The notes: generated by a model not told the origin, from the sequence alone. A stretch of 11,387 bases of DNA from Allobrachymonas sp. (GCA_030529305.1 JAUMXD010000049.1:1-11387); one strand, 5' to 3'. Positions 5,149 through 11,387 are shown, numbered from the stretch's first letter. Numbers and translations: made by a program.

Positions 5149-5589
5149 ATGAAAAAACAAATTGCAGCAACATTGATTGCTTTAACTGCCGCATCTACCG
5201 CTTTTGCACAAATCGATATTGGACAAGCAGGAAAAACCTCAATCGATCAAAGTAAAACTTTGGCAATTGCTAAGGAAATTGTTGCCTACAACGCCAACGT
5301 TGCAGGTTACGCCGCCACATGCGGGATCGGAGAAAAAGAAGTTAGGAAAATCGCATCCAATACTTATGTGACCCTTATTCTGTTGGATCAAACCCCAAGG
5401 GAGATAGAAAACCATCGGGCACGCTTTAATCGCACGGCACTTCAAATAACAATTGACGCAAAAGAAAAACCTGTCCCCAAAGAAAATTGCGACAAGATCA
5501 AATCGGAATTTCCAAAAATTATTCGGGACATTGAAGCCTTCAACCGAGACATCGCTAAAGCTCAAAAAACAGCTGAAGCGTCCCAGTAA
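5149..5589 (+). CDS. Small exported hypothetical protein with two cysteines, 146 aa
   Basis: ATG 5149 has an ideal Shine-Dalgarno, AAGGAG at 5138-5143, five bases away; this rules out the GTG two codons earlier, which overlaps that site. The signal peptide is MKKQIAATLIALTAASTAFA, with predicted cleavage after Ala20 before QIDIGQ. The mature protein (~126 residues) is helical and hydrophilic. It has two cysteines, C58 in YAATCGIGEKEV and C114 in PKENCDKIKSEF, probably joined in the periplasm. The last part (EFPKIIRDIEAFNRDIAKAQ) is an amphipathic helix. A hairpin with T-tail follows at 5626. It shares size, export and the two-cysteine pattern with the product of 4242-4805, but I see no sequence similarity between them. 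The family is not recognised. Confidence 0.88.
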   Translation: MKKQIAATLIALTAASTAFAQIDIGQAGKTSIDQSKTLAIAKEIVAYNANVAGYAATCGIGEKEVRKIASNTYVTLILLDQTPREIENHRARFNRTALQITIDAKEKPVPKENCDKIKSEFPKIIRDIEAFNRDIAKAQKTAEASQ

Positions 5590-5625
5590 AAGTTGTCAAA
5601 GCTTTTTGCTTTAACGAAAATAAAT

Positions 5626-5653
5626 AAAGGGGCTTGTTAGTCCCTTTTCTTTT
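5626..5653 (+). terminator. Probable rho-independent terminator
   Basis: AAAGGG (5626-5631) pairs with CCCTTT (5642-5647), extended by a G-T pair, around an 8-base loop and followed by TCTTTT. It ends the 5149-5589 gene. The next small ORF begins only ten bases after it, so that ORF would need its own promoter or read-through. Confidence 0.65.
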
Positions 5654-5662
5654 GGAAAAATC

Positions 5663-5776
5663 ATGAACATTAAAATCAACAAGTTTATTGCTCTTGGGGG
5701 AGTAACCGCATTGGCAGGCCTTGCTGCAACATCTCCCGAACTCGCAACAGACCTGGCCCCACAAAAGTCAAAATGA
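5663..5776 (+). CDS. Small hydrophobic peptide, 37 aa
   Basis: ATG 5663 is preceded by TGGA at 5653-5656, seven bases away (weak Shine-Dalgarno). The peptide starts MNIKINK, followed by a short hydrophobic stretch FIALGGVTALAGLAA and a polar tail SPELATDLAPQKSK. It reads like a signal peptide with a very short mature part or a one-helix membrane peptide. The TGA stop at 5774-5776 overlaps the ATG of another tiny ORF as ATGA. It lies between the terminator at 5626 and a non-coding stretch. No family is recognised; a peptide of this size could also be the remaining N-terminus of a truncated exported protein. Confidence 0.45.
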   Translation: MNIKINKFIALGGVTALAGLAATSPELATDLAPQKSK

Positions 5777-5856
5777 AACTTTTCCGTCTTTTTGCCAGAG
5801 TTCCTGTTGTTATTGCTGCTCTTGAAATTCGCTTGTTTGCTCCGTCAACGATTTGA
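5773..5856 (+). CDS. Tiny hydrophobic/basic ORF overlapping the previous one, 27 aa
   Basis: ATG 5773 overlaps the previous TGA as ATGA, the classical layout for translational coupling. The 27 codons start MKLFRLFARV, continue with hydrophobic PVVIAAL and end EIRLFAPSTI before TGA 5854-5856. It is cationic and amphipathic. It has no ribosome binding site of its own, as expected if coupled. With so short a reading frame, chance is a real possibility. Confidence 0.25.
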   Translation: MKLFRLFARVPVVIAALEIRLFAPSTI

Positions 5857-5891
5857 TGCCTTGCAGCCCATCAAGCTGAAAGGGGCAGGTT

Positions 5892-5901
5892 GGGGGGGGG
5901 G
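5892..5901. repeat. Homopolymer of ten G
   Basis: A run of exactly ten G occurs in the intergenic stretch between the tiny ORFs and the lipoprotein gene. Tracts of this length slip readily during replication. The surrounding bases can fold as GGCAAGAG (5900-5907) / CTCTTTGCC (5912-5920) with one bulge. No coding frame clearly spans it. Confidence 0.9.
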
Positions 5902-5935
5902 CAAGAGTCCGCTCTTTGCCGGGTTTGCCCCTTGC

Positions 5936-5952
5936 GCCTTTGCCGCAAAGGC
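5936..5952. repeat. Inverted repeat GCCTTTGC-C-GCAAAGGC
   Basis: Perfect 8-base arms are separated by one base, 31 bases downstream of the lipoprotein stop codon on the - strand. There is no T-tract, so it is a doubtful terminator; it could be a protein-binding palindrome or part of the lipoprotein mRNA's 3' structure. Confidence 0.5.
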
Positions 5953-5983
5953 ATTCATAACCAACGCCCGCTAGGCTCACTCT

Positions 5984-6427
5984 TTATTGGGCCAGCAAGG
6001 GTTGGACGTTGAATACCTTCCAGTGCGGGTCTGTCCTTGCACCAGCTTTTTGCTCCGGGTGTAGTTCTTCTGCCCAAAAGTACAGCGGTTTGCCGACCAG
6101 CGCCCATTGTTTGCGGCCGTCTTGACGGGTAAAGACGCTGAAATCTCCGCGGTTCATGTCGTGCGCGCTCGCGTAGAACGGCAGCCATTGCTTGGTGCAG
6201 GTGTCCAGGCAGTTGGATTGCAAAGGCCCATCGCCATCGTAGGTGTACAGGGGCTGGCGATTGGCGCTGCCCACTATGACGCCGTTGATGTTGATGGCTG
6301 GCGGCATGTCGCTGCTACGGGGGGCGGTGATGGGGCTGTGGGCACAAGCGCCCAGTAGGCAAGTCAGCCAGCAAATGGCGTAGGCCGGAATGCTTGGGCG
6401 TTGGGGCAGGCGAGAAAGAAAGCGCAT
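5984..6427 (-). CDS. Lipoprotein with secreted-repeat (COG4315 / PF03640-like) domains
   Basis: The start is ATG 6427, the first Met that places a normal lipoprotein signal: MRFLSRLPQR, a hydrophobic stretch, then lipobox LLGAC with the lipidated Cys at 28 (147 residues in all). A longer in-frame start at 6568 would bury the signal. The mature part has the two diagnostic motifs of the family: LYTYDGD (60-66), followed by C73, C77 and W81-P83, and then DFSVFTRQDGRKQWALVGKP (95-114) ending in LYFW. Such proteins are envelope lipoproteins of unknown biochemical role. The Cys pair in the first motif is typical. It is transcribed alone, divergently from the ferredoxin gene. The family call is good; the function is unknown. 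Confidence 0.85.
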   Translation of the reverse strand: MRFLSRLPQRPSIPAYAICWLTCLLGACAHSPITAPRSSDMPPAININGVIVGSANRQPLYTYDGDGPLQSNCLDTCTKQWLPFYASAHDMNRGDFSVFTRQDGRKQWALVGKPLYFWAEELHPEQKAGARTDPHWKVFNVQPLLAQ

Positions 6428-6851
6428 GGCTTGCAGGTGGCGTGTTGAACGATTGAGGGACGGCAGCCGGTTATTGGAGTGAGTGATTGGGCAAGGGGCG
6501 GTTCCTAACCTAAATATGCACACGCGAAAGTGGCATGGATCAAAGCCTGTACACAGTTTACGCCGCACGCCTTTTGAAAAATGCTTTTGTTTGTTGCGCA
6601 GGGAGAGGCCGCAAGCAGCCGTGATGGTAACCAGGGCAAGAGAGCTGTTTCAAGCACATCAGGTTTTTCTTTTCACGGTTTTGATGGGCGTAGGCCAATC
6701 ATTTGGCGAGCCATGTGCTGGCAAGCCTTGGCAAAGCGCAAACGCGCGATGGTTGCAGCCGCTTGTGGCGGGCATAATCCGGCTCCTTCCTATTAGGTGA
6801 GTTTTTCAGCAGCGAAAAGTTGCACGCTCAGCCTCAAATAAACAAACAAGC
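6428..6851. other. 424-bp divergent intergenic region
   Basis: It lies between the lipoprotein (-) and RnfB-like (+) genes, so both promoters should be here. I see no convincing -35/-10 pair, riboswitch or RNA gene. The small ORFs in it (for example 6581-6796 +) have no binding site and no recognisable content. Confidence 0.5.
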
Positions 6852-7649
6852 ATGAACACAGCAGCAGTCGATGCCAGCCTTGCCGATTTGGCGCAGCGCA
6901 TTCACCGGGTATTGCCGCAAACGCAGTGCAGGCGTTGTGGCCAGCCGGATTGTGCGGCTTATGCCCAGGCCATTGCGCAGGGCCAAGCGCCCATCAACCA
7001 ATGCCCGCCAGGCGGGCAAGAGGGCATCATCCGCATCGCTCAGGCCATGGGGCAACCCGAGCGGGCACAGGGCTTGACGATAGACCCCGCCTGTGGCCAA
7101 GAAGGCCCGATGGCGTTGGCTGTGATTGATGAAAACTGGTGCATCGGTTGCACGCTGTGCATCAAGGCTTGCCCGACCGATGCCATATTGGGCGGGCGCA
7201 AACGCATGCACACCGTGCTGGAGGCTTATTGCACAGGTTGCGAACTGTGCGTGTTGGCTTGCCCGGTGGATTGCATTGCGATGGAGCCTGTGGAGCAGGG
7301 CTGGGCAGACGAAAAGCCCCCGACAGGCTGGGCGGCCTGGTCGCAGCAGCAGGCGGAGCAAGCCTTGCAACGCTACAGCCAACGCCAGCTGCGTTTGAGC
7401 AAAAGCCCAGAGGCGCGCCCGGCCCATGCCTCAGCCGAGGCAGAGTGCGACAGGGCTGGGCCTGCTGTTGTGCCGCAAAACAAAGCAGTTGGAGCGCCAG
7501 ACGCTGCGGTGAACGGCGGGAATGCGGATGCAGGTACTGGTATTGCGTCTGCACCTGCACCTGTTGCTGCGATGAGTGAGCAGGATCGCAAGCGCGCCAT
7601 CATCGAAGCGGCATTGGCCCGGGCGCGCCGACGGCAAGCGCAGAAGTGA
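6852..7649 (+). CDS. rnfB: RnfB-family ferredoxin (soluble, stand-alone)
   Basis: This 265-residue electron-transfer protein should bind three [4Fe-4S] clusters. The N-terminal Fe-S domain has C26, C29, C34 and C51 (QCRRCGQPDC...QCPPGG). Two bacterial-ferredoxin motifs follow: C97, C100, C103 with C107-P, and C127, C130, C133 with C137-P. The membrane helix that begins classical RnfB is absent, as in many beta-proteobacterial versions, and no other rnf genes are adjacent. It probably acts as a cytoplasmic ferredoxin-like carrier rather than as part of a full Rnf complex. After residue ~160 the protein turns Ala/Gln/Pro-rich and low in complexity, ending in a basic helix (ALARARRRQAQK). The start is the first Met before the conserved region; its Shine-Dalgarno is poor. 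It ends at a terminator shared with the convergent VOC gene. Confidence 0.9.
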   Translation: MNTAAVDASLADLAQRIHRVLPQTQCRRCGQPDCAAYAQAIAQGQAPINQCPPGGQEGIIRIAQAMGQPERAQGLTIDPACGQEGPMALAVIDENWCIGCTLCIKACPTDAILGGRKRMHTVLEAYCTGCELCVLACPVDCIAMEPVEQGWADEKPPTGWAAWSQQQAEQALQRYSQRQLRLSKSPEARPAHASAEAECDRAGPAVVPQNKAVGAPDAAVNGGNADAGTGIASAPAPVAAMSEQDRKRAIIEAALARARRRQAQK

Positions 7650-7764
7650 AGCAGCCCATGCGCAAATCGGGAATTTTGCGAACCGACAATTCGACACTCA
7701 ATTGCTGAGAGTTACTGAAGAGACGCTCATTTATTTTTAGGCGACGGTGCATTGATCAAACAAA

Positions 7765-7791
7765 AAGCCCGCTGGTAGCGGGCTTGGTTTG
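7765..7791. terminator. Bidirectional terminator between convergent genes
   Basis: AAGCCCGCT (7765-7773) and AGCGGGCTT (7777-7785) form a perfect stem with a tight loop, preceded by CAAAAA and followed by GGTTTGT. It sits in the 202-bp gap between the ferredoxin gene (+) and the last gene of the tat operon (-) and can serve both. Confidence 0.85.
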
Positions 7792-7851
7792 TGTTGCTTG
7801 ATAAGCAGTGTCAGGTATAGGTATTAGGGCTGCAATCAATTAGCCGCTGTG

Positions 7852-8343
7852 TTAGGCCAGCGTGGCAAAAGCCTGGATGAGTTCTGGCGGGGCTTGCACC
7901 AGTTCGATCAGCACGCCTTCGCCCGCGATGGGAAATTCCTCATTGGCTTTGGGGTGCAAAAAGGTGATGTCATAACCCGCAGCACCTTTGCGGATGCCAC
8001 CGGGCGCAAAACGCACGCCGCGCGCTGTCATCCATTCCACGGCCGCGGGCAAGTCATCCACCCACAGGCCGACGTGATTGAGCGGCGTGGTGTGCACGGC
8101 GGGCTTTTTCTCGGGGTCCAGCGGTTGCATCAGATCGACCTCCACCTTGAAGGGGCCGGTGCCGATGGCGCAGATGTCTTCGTCCACATTCTCGCGCTCG
8201 CTTTTGAAAGTGCCGGTTTGTTCCAGCCCGAAGATATCAACCCACAAGGTTTGCAGGCGCTGCTTGTCTGGCCCGCCGATGGCGATTTGCTGAATGCCCA
8301 GAATCTTGAAGGGGCGGTCGGTGGTTTGAGCGCAAGGATTCAT
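7852..8343 (-). CDS. VOC (glyoxalase/epimerase-like) family metalloprotein
   Basis: The 163-residue protein starts at ATG 8343 with AAGGGAG seven bases upstream; the longer frame to 8469 runs into the DUF167 gene and is rejected. Two paired beta-alpha-beta-beta-beta modules are evident: ILGIQQIAI (14-22) through [10 protein letters not shown] (65-74), and [11 protein letters not shown] (88-98) through [10 protein letters not shown] (143-152). Metal ligands expected for the fold would be Q19, E69, H90 and E147, matching the H/Q-E-H-E pattern of lactoylglutathione lyases and methylmalonyl-CoA epimerases. The substrate is not evident; database annotation as lactoylglutathione lyase would be provisional. 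It is the last gene of the tatABC-DUF167 run, 16 bases after DUF167, and has no known functional tie to Tat. Confidence 0.85.
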   Translation of the reverse strand: MNPCAQTTDRPFKILGIQQIAIGGPDKQRLQTLWVDIFGLEQTGTFKSERENVDEDICAIGTGPFKVEVDLMQPLDPEKKPAVHTTPLNHVGLWVDDLPAAVEWMTARGVRFAPGGIRKGAAGYDITFLHPKANEEFPIAGEGVLIELVQAPPELIQAFATLA

Positions 8344-8359
8344 GTGAAGGCTCCCTTTT

Positions 8360-8662
8360 CTACGGGTTGGCAAGTTGTTGTTGCAGGCTTTGCAGATGCG
8401 CCTGGGCGGCTTGGCGCTGAGCTTCGGACGCAAAAGAGATCTGGATGACTTTTTGCCGGCTGGCAGCACCGTGCAGCAGTTCCACTTGTTTTTTGCTTAC
8501 GTCAAAGGTTTGGGCGGCCCAGGCCAGCAGGGCGCTGTTGGCTTTGCCATCCACCGGCGGGGCGGCCAGGCGCAGACGCAGGGCTTGCTCATGCAGGCCG
8601 GCCAGTTGCGTGGTTTTGGCGCCGGGTGTAGCGTAGATGGCGATTTTGAGGGGGAAAGACAT
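8360..8662 (-). CDS. DUF167 (YggU) family protein
   Basis: The 100-residue protein has the family hallmarks PGAK (13-16) and PPVDGKAN (35-42), and the usual length. Family members are small alpha/beta proteins whose role is not established. It follows tatC by 42 bases and precedes the VOC gene by 16, all on the same strand, so it is likely co-transcribed from the tatA promoter. The start at 8662 is the first ATG and gives the standard N-terminus ([16 protein letters not shown]), although no strong Shine-Dalgarno is present. A Gln-rich helix ends the protein. Confidence 0.92.
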   Translation of the reverse strand: MSFPLKIAIYATPGAKTTQLAGLHEQALRLRLAAPPVDGKANSALLAWAAQTFDVSKKQVELLHGAASRQKVIQISFASEAQRQAAQAHLQSLQQQLANP

Positions 8663-8704
8663 AGGTGCCGATCAGTTGCCGATGGATAGGTTCAGTTCAA
8701 GGGC

Positions 8705-9526
8705 TTATTCGCTTCTGTTTTCAGCTTGAGTGACATCTGTGCCCGTATCTGATGGACGGCTGGCTGATGCGTCTTTCAAAAACCACCTGGCGGCGTACAG
8801 GCCGGCCTCGTAGAGCAGACACATGGGGATGGCCAAAGCCAATTGCGAGAGCACATCGGGCGGTGTGACGATGGCAGCAATCACGAAAGCGATGACGATG
8901 AAAAAGCGGCGAAAGCTTCTGAGTTTTTCGATGGAAACGATGCCAAAACGCACCAGCAGAATCACCACAATGGGCACCTGAAAAGCCAGTGCAAAAGCCA
9001 GGTAGAGCGAGAGCAGGGTTTGCACATAAGAGGCCACATCGGGCGTGGTGGCCACCGTTTCTGGGGCGAATTTCTGGATGAAGGCAAACATCCGATCCAG
9101 CACCAGAAACTGCACAAAAGCAATGCCGCCATAGGCCAGCAGGCTGCCCGCCACGATCAGCGGCAAGGCCAGGCGCTTTTCGTGCTTGTACAGGCCCGGC
9201 GCGATAAAGGCCCAGATCTGATACATCACCCAGGGCATGGCGGCCATCACGCCCAGCAGCAGCAGCACCTTCAGGGGCATGATGAAAGGCGAGAACACGT
9301 CTACCGCAATCATGCGCGTGTTGGGCGGCAAATGGGCGCGAATGGGCTGGGCCAGAAAGTCGAGCAGGCGCGCGGGGCCAGGGTAGAGGGCCAGCGCAAG
9401 GGTGGCCAGGGCAATGCCGTACAGGCTGCGCAGCAAGCGCGTGCGCAGTTCCAGCAGATGTTCCATGAAGGGCTGCTCGGCACCAGCCAGTTCATCGTCG
9501 TTGGGGGTGGGGGCGGCTGGGCTCAT
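8705..9526 (-). CDS. tatC: Sec-independent protein translocase subunit TatC
   Basis: TatC is the polytopic core of the Tat pathway; with TatB it recognises twin-arginine signal peptides of folded proteins. The 273-residue translation has six hydrophobic segments and the family landmarks: MEHLLELRTRL (21-31), VDVFSPFIMPLKV (76-88), FIAPGLYKHEK (107-117) with the functionally critical Glu116 (E. coli E103 equivalent), and TPPDVLSQLALAIPMCLLYE (221-240). The polar tail (KDASASRPSD onward) is extended. The start at 9526 is the first Met before the conserved helix but lacks a Shine-Dalgarno; a longer frame reaches 9637, with a non-conserved leader. An unusual 243-bp gap separates it from tatB. Confidence 0.95.
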   Translation of the reverse strand: MSPAAPTPNDDELAGAEQPFMEHLLELRTRLLRSLYGIALATLALALYPGPARLLDFLAQPIRAHLPPNTRMIAVDVFSPFIMPLKVLLLLGVMAAMPWVMYQIWAFIAPGLYKHEKRLALPLIVAGSLLAYGGIAFVQFLVLDRMFAFIQKFAPETVATTPDVASYVQTLLSLYLAFALAFQVPIVVILLVRFGIVSIEKLRSFRRFFIVIAFVIAAIVTPPDVLSQLALAIPMCLLYEAGLYAARWFLKDASASRPSDTGTDVTQAENRSE

Positions 9527-9769
9527 GAAAAGAAAGGGACAAAGCAGGGCGTTTGTTGGGCATGAAAGTGCTTGGTGGGCAAGGCGTGGTGCAAGGTGCA
9601 AGGTGCTCAGGAGGTGGCTTTTAGCGGGCTTGGGCAATCACTTGGGCGTCCACAGCTGTCATCGATACCGCTGCAATGTTTCACAATATTTGCGGGGATT
9701 GCTTTCATGTTCGGGCAAGCGCTGTGGCCAAGGTCAAACATCTTTGACGCGCAAAGTGCAGACAGTGGC
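9527..9769. other. Unusual 243-bp gap between tatB and tatC
   Basis: tatB and tatC are normally close together or overlapping, but here 243 bases intervene with no credible gene. The region has a 7-bp tandem repeat (GGTGCAA twice plus GGTGC, 9588-9606). I find no persuasive promoter for tatC. Part of it may be an N-terminal extension of tatC, whose frame stays open to 9637. Confidence 0.55.
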
Positions 9770-10279
9770 TTAGTGGCTGGGAGCTTGTGGCGGGCGGTAG
9801 CGGGCCACCCGTGCTGCGCCCGAAAGCACGCGGGTGCGTACGCGTTGCCGCGCTTTGTACCAATGGGGCAGGGCGCTGCGCTTGATGCGCCAGTTTTTGC
9901 GTGGGGCGTAGTGGCTGCCTGTTGGCCTGCGGTAATGGCTCAGGTCGCTGTGTGCTTCCACGTCTTCGATGTCATCGGCGTATGCACTGAGAGGCTTCAT
10001 GCTGCCCAAGCTGCTCCAGTCGCGTTGCACTTGATGCGATACGTCATTGACCTGTTGTTGTAAATCCCAGGCGGTTTGCTCCACCGTCTGCTTCATTTGG
10101 CGCAGCTCGTTCAAACCGGCCACATGGCCCACTTCGGATTTGATGTCGTTGATGTAGCGTTGGGCGCGGCCAATGAGAGTACCCAGCGTGCGCGCAACGG
10201 CGGGTAGTTTTTCGGGCCCTACCACGATCAGGGCCACGATGCCTATCACGGTCAGTTGGGAAATGCCCAGATCAATCAT
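9770..10279 (-). CDS. tatB: Sec-independent protein translocase subunit TatB
   Basis: The 169-residue protein begins MIDLGISQLTVIGIVALIVV, one membrane helix, then the GPEKLP hinge (21-26) and an amphipathic helix (AVARTLGTLIGRAQRYINDI) with a long helical cytoplasmic part. This is TatB, which partners TatC in binding Tat signal peptides. Residue 8 is Gln where E. coli TatB has Glu. The C-terminus is strongly basic and aromatic (APRKNWRIKRSALPHWYKAR, then LSGAARVARYRPP), a tail I associate with Comamonadaceae TatB. The start is the first ATG and aligns with the family N-terminus; its Shine-Dalgarno is weak. It follows tatA by 65 bases. Confidence 0.93.
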   Translation of the reverse strand: MIDLGISQLTVIGIVALIVVGPEKLPAVARTLGTLIGRAQRYINDIKSEVGHVAGLNELRQMKQTVEQTAWDLQQQVNDVSHQVQRDWSSLGSMKPLSAYADDIEDVEAHSDLSHYRRPTGSHYAPRKNWRIKRSALPHWYKARQRVRTRVLSGAARVARYRPPQAPSH

Positions 10280-10344
10280 GCGTGGCGCGGCTCTTTTGCG
10301 GCCTCTTTACGTCTTGCTGCGTCTTGCGTGTGTGGCAGGCTGCT

Positions 10345-10584
10345 TCAGGATTTGGTTTTGCTTTCAACGTCGATGGTGTTGTCGTCACTTGTGGGCGTGG
10401 TGTTGGTTTGATGCGTGACGCGCGGTGCGGCCGTGGGCGTTTCTTCCCCTTCGCGCATGCCTTCTTTGAAGCCCTTGACGGCGCTGCCCAGATCCTTGCC
10501 AATGTTCTTGAGTTTGCCCGTGCCAAACACCATGGCCACAATCAGCAGAACAATCAACCAGTGCCAGATGGACATTGCTCCCAC
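10345..10584 (-). CDS. tatA: Sec-independent protein translocase subunit TatA (GTG start)
   Basis: TatA oligomerises to form the translocating element of the Tat system. The start is GTG 10584, not the ATG three codons later. AAGGAG (10592-10597) is seven bases from the GTG but 16 from the ATG. The GTG start also gives [10 protein letters not shown], which matches the E. coli N-terminus MGGISIWQLL residue for residue and puts the polar position (His) at residue 8. The membrane helix (9-19) is followed by the [10 protein letters not shown] hinge (20-29), the amphipathic helix [13 protein letters not shown] and an acidic/Thr-rich tail, 79 residues in all. It is first in the tatABC order behind a recognisable promoter. 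Confidence 0.95.
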   Translation of the reverse strand: MGAMSIWHWLIVLLIVAMVFGTGKLKNIGKDLGSAVKGFKEGMREGEETPTAAPRVTHQTNTTPTSDDNTIDVESKTKS

Positions 10585-10619
10585 GTCGGGTCTCCTTCAT
10601 GCAAAAAAACGATGAGGGC

Positions 10620-10648
10620 ATTGTACGCCGTGCGCTTTGTATGCACAA
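10620..10648 (-). promoter_or_regulatory. Candidate sigma-70 promoter for the tat operon
   Basis: On the - strand, TTGTGC (10648-10643) and TACAAT (10625-10620) are separated by 17 bases. The -10 matches consensus at five of six positions and the -35 at its TTG. Transcription would start near 10613, giving a ~29-base leader containing the tatA Shine-Dalgarno. It lies in the 92-bp gap between pbpC and tatA. Confidence 0.55.
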
Positions 10649-10676
10649 ACGCAAGTGCCGTTGCAGGTGTGGTTCT

Positions 10677-11387
10677 TCAGCGTGCTTGTTTGGGGCGCTG
10701 CGGGGGCTTTGTAGCAGCGCCACGCACTTCGATCTGCACTTCGTCCAGCATTTGCCCTTGGGCGCTTTGCAGGGTAATGCGGTGCTTGCCAGGCCAGGGC
10801 AACCAGGGCAGGGTGTGGCCTTGGCCCACGGGCTTGCCGCTGATGAGCCAGCGGTAGGCGTGGGCAGGTGCAGAGCTTGCCGAGGCCCGCAGCATCAGGC
10901 GCTGGCGTTGGGGCGGAATGTCGGGGTCTAGCGCCAGCAGGCTGCCGCTTACCGGGTTGAGGATGCGCGCTGTGGCCGCTTGGGCGCTGCTTGGCGGGCG
11001 CACGAAGGAGGCTTGCTCGGTGCCTTGAATGAACCACTCCATGCGGGGCGGCTCGGTGCTGCCATTTGTGTTCCCGTTTGCTTGCTGATTGGTTGGCTGG
11101 CTGGTTGGCCCGTGTGCCTTGGTGTTGGTTGAAAGGTGGGCATGGCGTGCAGCGTGGCGCGTATGGGCCGTGGCAGATGATGCGGTGTGGCTGGCCGAAC
11201 GATCGGCAGGGCGAACAGGGCGATCAGCCGTGTGGCTGAAAGCCACGCGCGTTTGCACCAGCCCTGCAGGTGGCTGGGGCGCCTGGCTGGGCAGGTCGCG
11301 GTGCAGATGGCGCATGAGGGCCGCCCAGATGGGCGCTGCGCCCGTGGTGCCGCTCACATCCCACATGGCCTGGCCTTGCGCATTGCC
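10677..11387 (-). CDS. pbpC: Penicillin-binding protein 1C, C-terminal part
   Basis: This is the last 236 residues of a bifunctional glycosyltransferase/transpeptidase; the N-terminus lies beyond the right edge, and the frame is open to 11387. The end of the transpeptidase domain is visible as MWDVSGTTGAAPIWAALMRH, a PBP1C hallmark. The C-terminal BiPBP_C-type domain follows (ILNPVSGSLLALDPDIPPQR, then AYRWLISGKPVG and LPWPGKHRITL). Between them is a long low-complexity linker rich in His, Ala, Ser, Thr, Asn and Gln (about 11050-11250), much of it encoded by short repeats such as five TTGG/CTGG-type tetranucleotides at 11089-11108. The stop at 10677 is 92 bases before tatA, which appears to have its own promoter. 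The gene acts in the periplasm in peptidoglycan synthesis. Confidence 0.9.
   Translation of the reverse strand, partial: GNAQGQAMWDVSGTTGAAPIWAALMRHLHRDLPSQAPQPPAGLVQTRVAFSHTADRPVRPADRSASHTASSATAHTRHAARHAHLSTNTKAHGPTSQPTNQQANGNTNGSTEPPRMEWFIQGTEQASFVRPPSSAQAATARILNPVSGSLLALDPDIPPQRQRLMLRASASSAPAHAYRWLISGKPVGQGHTLPWLPWPGKHRITLQSAQGQMLDEVQIEVRGAATKPPQRPKQAR

Noticed and set aside
1406..5983. Integrated element with duplicated tRNA 3' end
   Set aside because: I found no second copy of the tRNA-Pro 3' sequence in the window and no integrase, transposase or terminal inverted repeats; any boundary remains unproven.
6428..6851. Riboswitch or small ORF in the divergent region
   Set aside because: The GGGAGAGG and GGTAACCAGGG stretches near 6600-6640 do not fit glycine, TPP or cobalamin consensus elements, and ORFs there lack starts with binding sites.
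7162..7560. - strand and alternative-frame ORFs across the ferredoxin gene
   Set aside because: They are shadows of the RnfB-like gene, whose cysteine motifs fix the true frame.
8843..9565. 240-aa + strand ORF over tatC
   Set aside because: It is antisense to tatC and composed mostly of His/Gln/Gly/Arg, a typical reverse-frame artefact of membrane-protein codons.

Overview
The window looks like a chromosomal segment of a betaproteobacterium, most likely Burkholderiales and Comamonadaceae-like. Three things point there. TatA begins [14 protein letters not shown]. TatB carries a basic tail of the NWRIKR/ALPHWYKARQ type, which I associate with that family. A soluble RnfB-type ferredoxin stands alone, without other rnf genes. 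The assignment rests on recalled family features, not on a search.

Layout. (1) Positions 1-1252, + strand: the end of a FecCD/BtuC-family permease and the whole of its ATPase, a metal-chelate or cobalamin import cassette. (2) Positions 1406-1533: a tRNA-Pro(GGG) gene with a stable-RNA-type -10 box and a clean terminator. (3) Positions 1534-5983: a visibly AT-richer accessory segment containing only proteins I cannot assign. It starts with about 900 bp of apparently non-coding or decayed DNA with strong hairpins. Then come two paralogous leucine-zipper-like proteins: the first is interrupted by an in-frame TGA, and the second runs into a frame-shifted C-terminal extension ending in a membrane anchor. 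Next are a small lysine-rich gene on the opposite strand, two small exported proteins each with two cysteines, and two tiny hydrophobic ORFs overlapping at ATGA. Good terminators separate these units. (4) Positions 5984-6427, - strand: a lipoprotein of the secreted-repeat (COG4315/PF03640) type, divergent from (5) an RnfB-like ferredoxin at 6852-7649. (6) Positions 7852-10584, - strand: a probable operon tatA-tatB-tatC-DUF167-VOC, transcribed from a recognisable promoter at about 10620-10648 and ending at a bidirectional terminator shared with the RnfB gene. (7) From 10677 to the window edge, - strand: the C-terminal part of penicillin-binding protein 1C.

The outer genes are ordinary housekeeping functions: import, Tat export, a peptidoglycan enzyme and an Fe-S protein. 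The interest lies in 1534-5983, a cluster of orphan genes beside a tRNA. It has internal duplication, two homopolymeric A-tract frame changes (one a canonical A AAA AAC slippery heptamer in the correct frame), a G10 tract and several small exported or membrane peptides. No integrase, transposase or duplicated tRNA end is visible, so mobility is only suggested. No function can be assigned to the cluster from sequence alone.
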